From positions 1 to 59,372 of IMG/VR virus record IMGVR_UViG_3300007510_000006: a stretch of DNA of 59,372 nucleotides; one strand, written 5' to 3'. A program made the translations under genes and the position numbers. Every line of letters starts with the position of its first letter. The stretch's first letter is position 1. The notes under the pieces were generated by a model. That model did no database searches and was not told the DNA's origin. It saw only the letters and a program-made list of their open reading frames with translations. Shown piece after piece: positions 52,914-59,372 of the stretch. The DNA comes from a virus.

Positions 52914-52932
52914 AAGCAGTTATAACCTCCTA

Positions 52933-53190
52933 TTAGCTAGTGGGTGCTTTAAGGGATTTGGTTGCGATCTGGCGAAGTTGTGTAGCGCCAGCGCCAATAC
53001 CTAGGCCAGCCATAATTGCACTCCACCAGTCCATGCCGGACTGCATATTGACTACAACGCTCGTTAGAAGACCCATCGCTACTGGAATTATCGGTACCAG
53101 TCTAGCAGGAATCCACGAAGCTTTCTTTAGCCATTCCGTCAGAACCGGAATGATAGCGATAGCAAGTGCATAGATATAAGCATGTTCCAT
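52933..53190 (-). CDS. holin-like small membrane protein
   Basis: 85 residues, SD TTGGAGACTAATT. Two or three hydrophobic stretches (YIYALAIAIIPVLTEWL, then LVPIIPVAMGLLTSVVV and WWSAIMAGLGIGAGAT) with a Lys-ended C-terminus. It directly follows the endolysin gene, so a holin role is likely: a membrane pore that releases the amidase. Confidence 0.7.
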   Translation of the reverse strand: MEHAYIYALAIAIIPVLTEWLKKASWIPARLVPIIPVAMGLLTSVVVNMQSGMDWWSAIMAGLGIGAGATQLRQIATKSLKAPTS

Positions 53191-53192
53191 AA

Positions 53193-53756
53193 TTAGTCTC
53201 CAATCAATTGTAGAGCGCCGATAATACTTGTTGCAATTACGCGCCCTATTTCTTCTTGTTTGTCCAGTAGCAACATTCTGTCAGTTGTATTAGATAAGAA
53301 TCCCGGCTCAAGTATTACTGCTGGACAGTTTGTGTCTTTTAGCCAGCTTAACACTCCCTTGCTCGGGTCACCTTGGTAATAGCCTTCTTTCGTTCCACGA
53401 TTAGCGACTGGGAAAGATGTCACGAGCTTTGCCTGAATAGTCTCGGCAGCTACCTTTCCCTTCTTGGATGTGGGGTAATATAGTGTTTCACATCCATTTG
53501 CTGTTGGATCTCGGAATCCGTTGGCGTGGAGTTCGACAGCTAAATCATATTTCCTATTGTTAGCTCCGGTGTTAACATAGTCTGTCTTTTCAGAGAGGTC
53601 TCCAGAAGGAACTAGCCACGGCTGTACTCCTTCTCGCAGTAGATAAAAAACAGTATAACCGAGAATCGGTGCCATTAGGTTAAATTCGCTGAACTCTCCT
53701 TCTGTTTTTCCTGGGGCAGACGGATAATGCCCTAAAGATAATGCTATCTGTTTCAT
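53193..53756 (-). CDS. N-acetylmuramoyl-L-alanine amidase endolysin (Amidase_3)
   Basis: 187 residues, SD AGGAGATAGA. Zinc ligands of the family are visible: LGH near residue 8, SEFN near 23-26, ELHANG near 75, and the catalytic-end Glu in VILEPGFLSN near 150. No signal peptide; a single catalytic domain without cell-wall-binding module. It cleaves the amide bond between the glycan and stem peptide, and acts together with the downstream holin-like protein. Confidence 0.9.
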   Translation of the reverse strand: MKQIALSLGHYPSAPGKTEGEFSEFNLMAPILGYTVFYLLREGVQPWLVPSGDLSEKTDYVNTGANNRKYDLAVELHANGFRDPTANGCETLYYPTSKKGKVAAETIQAKLVTSFPVANRGTKEGYYQGDPSKGVLSWLKDTNCPAVILEPGFLSNTTDRMLLLDKQEEIGRVIATSIIGALQLIGD

Positions 53757-53757
53757 T

Positions 53758-54213
53758 CTATCTCCTAAGATTTACCATATGTGCTTTCTCATATGATAAC
53801 TTCATTGTTCCTGTTTTTATTGCTCGCTCGTATTGAGAAAGAATAAGCTCGCACTTGCTTATACTTGCTAAAAGCGAAACTTCCTTTACTTCCAACTCTT
53901 CTAATTCTTTTCTATCGTCAGACGTTTCGGTAACATATACGTTATAATCTATGTATGTATGCATCAACGAAACCGACTTTAAATACTCTTTGGGAATCTT
54001 GTCAAAATCTGTAGCAAGAAATCTATTGCGTCTTAACTCGGCGTCAGTCTTGATAAATTTCTTTTGTGCTTTGATCGCACTTAATTCTTCTTTTAAAGGA
54101 AGTAAATAGTTCTCTTCAAAATAAGCCATGTAGTTGGCTGCTTTAATTAAGAATTCACTTATCTCGTCGGGTGTTTCGGGAAGAATTGGGGAAATCTCTT
54201 TTACTGGTTGCAT
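53758..54213 (-). CDS. small helical protein, unknown
   Basis: 151 residues from ATG 54213, which overlaps the TAA of the polymerase gene (TAATG) and has SD GAGAAGGA; the longer frame from 54258 lacks support. Helical (ISEFLIKAANYMAYFEENYL). Sits between DNA polymerase and endolysin. No family recognised. Confidence 0.6.
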   Translation of the reverse strand: MQPVKEISPILPETPDEISEFLIKAANYMAYFEENYLLPLKEELSAIKAQKKFIKTDAELRRNRFLATDFDKIPKEYLKSVSLMHTYIDYNVYVTETSDDRKELEELEVKEVSLLASISKCELILSQYERAIKTGTMKLSYEKAHMVNLRR

Positions 54214-56111
54214 TAATCCTTCTCCATGAATTCCTCTAGAGGGGAAGTGGTTTTCCAATTCTTGCCGAATTCTATATCGATCTTGATTGGAACAAATCCT
54301 TCAATAGTAAATTCCATTGCTTCTTTGAGCTTGAGATAGACAGTGCGTGGATTAATATTTTTAGGAACGCTAAGAATGACCGAATCGTGAACAACAGCCA
54401 TTAACTTTATATCAGTTTTACTGAGTAAACTCCTGTGTAATCTTCTTAAGGCAATCTTAAAAATATCGGCTGCAGTTCCTTGTATAGGTGTATTAATTGC
54501 TATCCGTAGGCCATGAGAAAGAACTCGTATTTTATCTTTATCCTCTGGTGTTAAGTATACTTTTCTGTCATACTTCATTAAGCTATAATACCTATCGAAA
54601 TAAGACATTTCATTGATACTTCGTTTACGACCAAACGCTGTTTCACAGTACCCATTCTCTCCTGCAAAGCGTTCAGTTTTTTCTTTCCAACTTTTAATCT
54701 CTGGCATTTTGTCAAGATATTTATCAAGTAATTGTGAAGCTTCGTACTTAGATATGCCTAGTTGATCTGCTACGTTTGCAGGGCCTGCACCGAAAAGAAT
54801 ACTGAAATTTAGTGTCTTGCCTTTTTGTCTTTCAAAATCAGTAATAGCTTCTTCGCTTTTATCAAATACCATTGCAGCCGTTGCTCTGTGCATATCCCGT
54901 TCTTCTATACAAGCTCGCATCATTGTAGGGTCTTTAGACATGCTGGCGAATACACGAAATTCAATTTGAGAGTAGTCAGCTTCGATCAAGTAGTGTCCAG
55001 GAGAAGGAACGAATATCTCTTTTACTTCTTTTGATACTTGTTGCAAGTTTACATCAGAGCTTGAAAAGCGTCCGCTACGTGTGCCCCAAGGATGGAAGTT
55101 ACTGTAAATGTTATTAGAACCTGTTTTCTCTAAGTCGCTGAAATACCTACCATAAAAAGCATTACTTAACTTTGTCAGCTTGCGCCATTCTATAAGTTTT
55201 TCTACGATAGGATGCGAGTCCTTCAGATCTTTTAAAGCTGCGATGCCTGTTGAAGGAGATCCTTTCGCTGTAGTTCGTGTTGATTTCAATCCTAATCTTT
55301 CGTATAGGATACCGGCTAATTGCGCAGGCGAATCGATATCAAATTCAATTCCAGCATCTGCTGTTATTTCTTTTTTAAGGACCTCTAGTCGTTTCTTTAC
55401 ATTCTCGTTATGTTGCTCTGCTTTTGGTAAATCAATAGGAAATCCATTTAATTCCATCTCGGCAATGATAGGTATTAGGTCCATTTCTAATTTCATTATA
55501 AAATCAGGAACTTGTGCTTTTGGATTCAAAGTATAAAATAGTCTTAGTGTTAAATCTGCATCCTGACAAGCGTACTCATAGCATTTCTCTGGAGGTAGGT
55601 AATTGAAATTAATGTTTGATTTCTTAGAAGTCGCCTGAATTAAATCAGTTATTTCAACTGTTTCAAGACCAAGGAGATTCGCTCCTAGATATTTAAGACC
55701 TTTCCTCTCTAAACTTAGATATGATGCTAGAAACATCGTATCGCACATGATATCAACCTCAACACCTAACTCTAACAAAAACTTATAATCGAATTTAGCG
55801 TTGTGGAATAAAAAGGCTTTTGATCTTAGAAATGATTTAAGAATCTCGGTGGCTTCGTTACCTATATTTTCATCTTCGCCTGAGTGATTAATAGGAATGT
55901 AGAAAGCTTCTCCTATCTTTCCACTTAAACTAAGTCCTACCAAACGATCTTCATTTGGGTTTAATCCTGTGGTTTCTGTATCAAGTGCGATTACGTTGTG
56001 CTCTTCTAGTTTTTCAAAAGCAGACTGAACTTCTTCTTTTGTTTTGCAGATGGAGTAGTCCGCATTGCGAATCCATTCTGGGTATGTTGGAGCTAGTAGT
56101 GGTATTTGCAT
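54213..56111 (-). CDS. DNA polymerase, family A, with 3'-5' exonuclease
   Basis: 632 residues, SD TGAGGAAAA. A proofreading domain shows Exo I (VIALDTETTGLNP, about 38-50), Exo II (FLFHNAKFDYKFL) and Exo III (YACQDADLTL). The polymerase domain has motif A (ADYSQIEFRVFA), motif B (RQKGKTLNFSILFGAG) and motif C (MAVVHDSVILS). No 5'-nuclease domain, as in many phages. In motif B the residue equivalent to E. coli F762 is Phe, and that equivalent to Y766 is Phe instead of Tyr. The phage probably replicates its own DNA with this enzyme and SSB. Confidence 0.95.
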   Translation of the reverse strand: MQIPLLAPTYPEWIRNADYSICKTKEEVQSAFEKLEEHNVIALDTETTGLNPNEDRLVGLSLSGKIGEAFYIPINHSGEDENIGNEATEILKSFLRSKAFLFHNAKFDYKFLLELGVEVDIMCDTMFLASYLSLERKGLKYLGANLLGLETVEITDLIQATSKKSNINFNYLPPEKCYEYACQDADLTLRLFYTLNPKAQVPDFIMKLEMDLIPIIAEMELNGFPIDLPKAEQHNENVKKRLEVLKKEITADAGIEFDIDSPAQLAGILYERLGLKSTRTTAKGSPSTGIAALKDLKDSHPIVEKLIEWRKLTKLSNAFYGRYFSDLEKTGSNNIYSNFHPWGTRSGRFSSSDVNLQQVSKEVKEIFVPSPGHYLIEADYSQIEFRVFASMSKDPTMMRACIEERDMHRATAAMVFDKSEEAITDFERQKGKTLNFSILFGAGPANVADQLGISKYEASQLLDKYLDKMPEIKSWKEKTERFAGENGYCETAFGRKRSINEMSYFDRYYSLMKYDRKVYLTPEDKDKIRVLSHGLRIAINTPIQGTAADIFKIALRRLHRSLLSKTDIKLMAVVHDSVILSVPKNINPRTVYLKLKEAMEFTIEGFVPIKIDIEFGKNWKTTSPLEEFMEKD

Positions 56112-56185
56112 TTTTCCTCAATTCTGGCAGGCATTAAAAATCCTTACCTTTTAAAATTCGTAACATGCTGATTTAATTGGAATTA

Positions 56186-56617
56186 TCAGAATGGTAAATC
56201 TTCTTCATCTGTACCTGTGTTTAATGCAGTATTTAGGGAATCAGTTGCTTGCTGGGCAGTGGCAGTATCTGGACGAAAAACCGCATTTTGGGTGTAGTTG
56301 TTTTCCTGCACAACATAATCCATGGCAAGAATAGAATAGGTCTTATGCTTTGTACCACTCTTGTCGGTATACTCATTCGGGGTAAGCTTACCGGAGAGAT
56401 AGATGGTGTCACCCTTCTTTATCTCTGCCTCCATCTTCGCTGCCCTTGCTCCAAAGACTACGATAGGATGATAGGTATACTTGTTATCCCAGCTTCCGTC
56501 CTGATTCTTCTTTGATTCTGATGTGCTGATAGAAAACTTGAGAAGCTTCAGATCGCCTTTTACAATGCGGAGAGGCTCCACATTTCCTACTCGTCCTTTT
56601 AATTCCACACGATTCAT
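56186..56617 (-). CDS. ssb: single-strand DNA-binding protein
   Basis: 143 residues, SD TAAGGAGACAAG, which contains the TAA of the recombinase gene. An OB fold of SSB type (MNRVELKGRVGNVEPLRIVK, then GDTIYLSGKLTPNEY) spans about 1-105. A disordered linker leads to the acidic C-terminal tip EEDLPF, the usual docking site for replication partners. It is followed by the polymerase, forming a replication module. Confidence 0.95.
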   Translation of the reverse strand: MNRVELKGRVGNVEPLRIVKGDLKLLKFSISTSESKKNQDGSWDNKYTYHPIVVFGARAAKMEAEIKKGDTIYLSGKLTPNEYTDKSGTKHKTYSILAMDYVVQENNYTQNAVFRPDTATAQQATDSLNTALNTGTDEEDLPF

Positions 56618-56626
56618 CTTGTCTCC

Positions 56627-57544
56627 TTATGAAGCCGACTCTAGTTCTTTCCTTACGGAGTCGGGGCTTTGGTGTATGTAGATATCTGCGGTTGTTTTGA
56701 TCGAACTGTGTCTCAGTAAAGTACTAACTGTCTTTAGCTGTACTCCTTTATCTAAATACATTGTAGCTGCTGTATGTCTTAAGCTGTGGGTAGAAAGATT
56801 GTGATTATACTTTTTAAGAGTGCCCGAGGACATAATTTGAATTGCTCGCCGTGTTAAGCCAGTACCGCTACTAGTTAACCAGAAGTTATCATTTGCTCCT
56901 CCGCACTCAAGAGAGGAGCGACGAACTTCGTTATAATCGACTAGCAACCCCCGGACGGACTCAGTGATTGGTACAACTCCAACCTTTCCACCCTTCCCAT
57001 GCCTAATATGTATGACATTGTTATATAAATCAATGTCGTCTAAAGATAGCATGGATAATTCATTTAATCTTAATCCTAAAAAAACGAATACTCCCAAGAT
57101 TGCGCGATTTCTTATCTTAATAAAGTCAGTCTTACCGGGAGCATTCCTAATTAAACTCTCAACCTCCGCAGGCTGCAGAGTCTTCGCTTGTACACTCGCG
57201 TAGTCACGAGTGGTAGAAGGAATCCTAATTTGTATTGCCCTAGGATTCAACCCGCAGGCTTTTAACAGGGCTTTAATTGCAATGACACTTAATTTTATGG
57301 TTGTACCGCTACACCCATCTTTTAATTTAACCTGTACAAAATTAACAATCTCATTACTTAACTCATCTGTGTCATTGATATGTCTATCCTCAAGAAAAGA
57401 CAGGAAGCGCTTTAAACTATCACAATATGTGGTAATAGTTTTTGAGGCGTAGTTAGAATTCGTCAGGTATTCTCTCAAAGAACTTATCAATTGGTTCTTC
57501 GATTGCATAAAAACGCTTGACAACTTCATCGTAAAGACCACCAT
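56627..57544 (-). CDS. tyrosine recombinase / integrase
   Basis: 305 residues as annotated; ATG 57544, 57529 or 57508 are possible starts (no clear SD), all inside the end of the upstream gene. An N-terminal SAM-like arm-binding domain (SSLREYLTNSNYASKTITTY) and a catalytic domain: Arg in LGLRLNEL, Lys in HGKGGKVGVV, THSLRHTAATM, LLRHSSIKTTADIYIH with the nucleophile Tyr. The residues are complete. This suggests a temperate phage or dimer resolution, but no attachment site or repressor lies in the window. Confidence 0.9.
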   Translation of the reverse strand: MVVFTMKLSSVFMQSKNQLISSLREYLTNSNYASKTITTYCDSLKRFLSFLEDRHINDTDELSNEIVNFVQVKLKDGCSGTTIKLSVIAIKALLKACGLNPRAIQIRIPSTTRDYASVQAKTLQPAEVESLIRNAPGKTDFIKIRNRAILGVFVFLGLRLNELSMLSLDDIDLYNNVIHIRHGKGGKVGVVPITESVRGLLVDYNEVRRSSLECGGANDNFWLTSSGTGLTRRAIQIMSSGTLKKYNHNLSTHSLRHTAATMYLDKGVQLKTVSTLLRHSSIKTTADIYIHQSPDSVRKELESAS

Positions 57545-58613
57545 TCACTTGTCTGAATTTCTTATAAGCGATTAGGTTGATATCTTCTTCCATGTTTTCT
57601 ACAGAAAGACCGTCATCTTCCATTCTTCCCTCATAACGACCAAGCAGAGTAAAGGGAAAACGTTTACTTTCTTGGAGGGTGTCAGGAAGATCTTTGTGGG
57701 CATATAATTTAAAATCAATGTCTTCGGCCCACCATCCGTTTCGTGGGTAAATATAACTAGTGGCTCTTACTTTGTCAACCCCTAATTCTTCATAAACTCC
57801 TTTTACTGGGGTGTTAGCCCACTTTAATCCACCAAGCTCTACCGATACTGCTCGTAGCCAAGCTTCGGCATAGCCTAGTGTCTGGGATCCAACTCTACCA
57901 ATATGGGAGCGCCATTTGTTTGGTTCTTTGCCTAGTCGGATAAGTTTATCGTTATGGAGCGTGTATCTTCGCGAAAGGTCGCTATCAGCGAAATGCCATA
58001 TAAATGAGTTGTCGGGTAGTCCTACTTGATCGTGGGCATCCCGTCTTACTAAGTTACAGTCCCAGCCGATGTCTACTTCTTCAATCCAAGGTCCATCCTT
58101 TGGTGGGTTGCGTCCTATGCCTGCGGTTGAATAACCAACCAATGCAACTTCTTTACCTTCTGTAATGTTTTGATTAAAAGACTTCTCTAACCAAACAAGA
58201 TAATCAAGCCAATCAATAAGATCAAGGCGAGAGTCGTCGTCCAATGTGAAAATATACGGAGAAGGATGTTTGAATTGCATTGACTTAAGGTAGCCTTGTG
58301 TATAGCAATGAGGTACAGGCATATTACGATCATTATAGACTGGGAAAACACGCTCGTCTTTAACAGCAATATCATGCCAATAATCGTTTGCTCCTTCCGG
58401 TCCCTGAGAGACTGGAATTATGCGAATATTGAGGTGATCAGATGTTCTTCGTATTGAATCATAAACGCCCTTAGCCATCTGAATGCCGCCACCATTGGGG
58501 ATAATAATATCACAAAAGCTCTGCGGGGCATCTATGGTTTTATCATTTTTTTTAAACCATTTGTAGTAAGGTTCAAGTACGGTTCCTTCTGGGTTGTGCT
58601 TAGTAAATCCCAT
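57453..58613 (-). CDS. glycosyltransferase-like protein (GT-A)
   Basis: 386 residues, SD AAAGGACAGGATA. The start of the domain (FCDIIIPNGGGIQMAKGVYD) and the DxD-like metal site FTLDDDSRLDLIDW (about 118-131) fit a GT2-type GT-A fold. The C-terminal part is a unique region that may bind the acceptor. It lies next to another glycosyltransferase gene and upstream of the recombinase, overlapping it. Acceptor unknown. Confidence 0.7.
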   Translation of the reverse strand: MGFTKHNPEGTVLEPYYKWFKKNDKTIDAPQSFCDIIIPNGGGIQMAKGVYDSIRRTSDHLNIRIIPVSQGPEGANDYWHDIAVKDERVFPVYNDRNMPVPHCYTQGYLKSMQFKHPSPYIFTLDDDSRLDLIDWLDYLVWLEKSFNQNITEGKEVALVGYSTAGIGRNPPKDGPWIEEVDIGWDCNLVRRDAHDQVGLPDNSFIWHFADSDLSRRYTLHNDKLIRLGKEPNKWRSHIGRVGSQTLGYAEAWLRAVSVELGGLKWANTPVKGVYEELGVDKVRATSYIYPRNGWWAEDIDFKLYAHKDLPDTLQESKRFPFTLLGRYEGRMEDDGLSVENMEEDINLIAYKKFRQVNGGLYDEVVKRFYAIEEPIDKFFERIPDEF

Positions 58614-58649
58614 TATCCTGTCCTTTGTATAAGTATTTCCCTGAATCCT

Positions 58650-59372
58650 TTAGAGGATTCCCTTGTTCTGCATTAGAACGTGGAACTCCGGATCTCCCAA
58701 TGCTGCTTCTAAGACAGCTTCTCGTAACGTAATGGCGTGCCTTAAGAAATGATTTCCTAAAAGCATGTCATCGTAATCCTCGACCTGACATCTAATTTGG
58801 AACTCTTCGACTAACTGATCTTTTCTTTTCTCTCCTGTCCGAGTAGTATTATCACTCTCAGAAATATCGTGATAGTAGAGTTCCTCAGGAATATGCATAT
58901 ATAAATCTGTTTCTTCCCACAGACTAAACATGATAGCTAAGTCATTCGCATAATCGTAAAATTCACCATTAGGGTTCATGAATTTTCTCTCAGGTATTTG
59001 TTTAAATAACCCCGCTTTCCATGTTCGCATATGAGACATATGCCAAAACGGAAAGAGGAGTCGTGGATTTATATCGGGACTAATCTCGCTGCTGAACCCA
59101 GAAGTTAGCGAGGGGTAGTACGTAAAATTAGTCCACGCAAAATCAATATCATACTCGCGATAATAATAAAGAAGTCTGTCAATTGTATGTGGATACAAGA
59201 AATCATCTCCGTCACATATCCCACAGATTTTGTCATCAGGGAGCATGTTTACTCCTTTGATGACGTTGCGCATAATACCAATATTAGTATGATTTTTTAC
59301 GTATGTGATTTTGCCTAGCCCGATATTATATTTTTCTACGGCCTCAAGTAGCGCTGCCTCGGAATTATCTTT
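58650..59372 (-). CDS. glycosyltransferase, GT2-like, 5' end missing
   Basis: 240 residues visible; the frame stays open to the window edge, so the true start is outside. The part seen has the GT-A pattern: DNSEAALLEAVEKYNIG, then VKNHTNIGIMRNVIKGVNML and CGICDGDDFLYPHTIDRLL with the DGDD metal-binding motif. Probably one of a pair of glycosyltransferases with the next gene. Confidence 0.8.
   Translation of the reverse strand, partial: KDNSEAALLEAVEKYNIGLGKITYVKNHTNIGIMRNVIKGVNMLPDDKICGICDGDDFLYPHTIDRLLYYYREYDIDFAWTNFTYYPSLTSGFSSEISPDINPRLLFPFWHMSHMRTWKAGLFKQIPERKFMNPNGEFYDYANDLAIMFSLWEETDLYMHIPEELYYHDISESDNTTRTGEKRKDQLVEEFQIRCQVEDYDDMLLGNHFLRHAITLREAVLEAALGDPEFHVLMQNKGIL

Noticed and set aside
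52850-52925. Sigma-70-type promoter in the pre-methyltransferase gap
   Set aside because: TAAAAT-like -10 candidates exist but no -35 at proper spacing; not reported as a promoter.
1-59372. TAG might be reassigned to an amino acid throughout
   Set aside because: Many genes end in TAG (for example 2994, 29999, 38171, 39219, 46255, 47160, 53758), and in several the stop overlaps the next gene's SD or start; readthrough there would hit stops or overlap the next gene.

Overview
This window is a stretch of a large tailed-phage genome, most likely a siphovirus. It has a tape-measure protein of 2114 residues, a tail-tube module and no sheath-like gene that I can recognise. Every gene I can support lies on the minus strand, so transcription runs from high to low coordinates. 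Genes are packed with TAATG, TAG/SD and similar overlaps, there is no gap above 130 bases, and no tRNA or rRNA gene was seen. Both end genes are cut by the window, so the genome is larger. Most starts carry a clear AGGAG-type ribosome binding site, so the host uses Shine-Dalgarno initiation; this argues against a Bacteroidota host. The host is otherwise unknown.

In order of transcription (right to left): two GT-A-type glycosyltransferases, a tyrosine recombinase, SSB and a family A DNA polymerase without 5'-nuclease (59372-54213); a small unknown gene, an amidase endolysin and a holin-like membrane protein (54213-52933); a short gap with a dyad, two tandem paralogous DPPY DNA methyltransferases, a cupin and a zinc-ribbon-like acidic protein (52932-50520); a tail-associated protein with a BppU-like N-terminus and a possible glycosidase barrel, small unknown overlapping genes, a DUF559-type nuclease and a sigma-70-like factor (50514-47160); small and large terminase (47151-44397); a receptor/adhesin cluster with a beta-helix protein, an 18-copy D[S/T]T-[G/A]-repeat protein and a BppU-like domain (44378-39818); a SAM methyltransferase and GT4 glycosyltransferase; portal fused to a MuF-like domain; a GAF-domain protein and a small C-terminally membrane-anchored protein; protease/scaffold, putative decoration protein and major capsid protein (38184-31560). 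A strong hairpin follows. Then come head-tail joining genes, the tail tube, a second terminator, the tail-assembly chaperone pair, tape measure, and about 19 kb of giant distal tail proteins, including a beta-helix protein, a subtilase-like protein with an FN3 module and a PA14-like protein.

The most unusual features are translational. The tail-tube gene (TTG start, strong SD) ends at TAG, but the same frame stays open and runs without any new ribosome binding site into a second tail-tube-like domain, so UAG readthrough would give a 473-residue double-domain protein. A second in-frame TAG separates the GAF protein from the small membrane protein. The tail chaperone appears to continue by -1 frameshift. 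The capsid protease carries an internal SD and ATG for a separate scaffold, as in lambda C/Nu3. TAG is otherwise an ordinary stop here, in many cases overlapped by the next gene's RBS or start, so global reassignment is not the explanation.

A second theme is glycobiology: at least three glycosyltransferases, a cupin and a methyltransferase sit among virion genes, and the tail and fibre proteins are very rich in the tripeptide DST/DTT, which is nearly absent from the tape measure, capsid and replication proteins.
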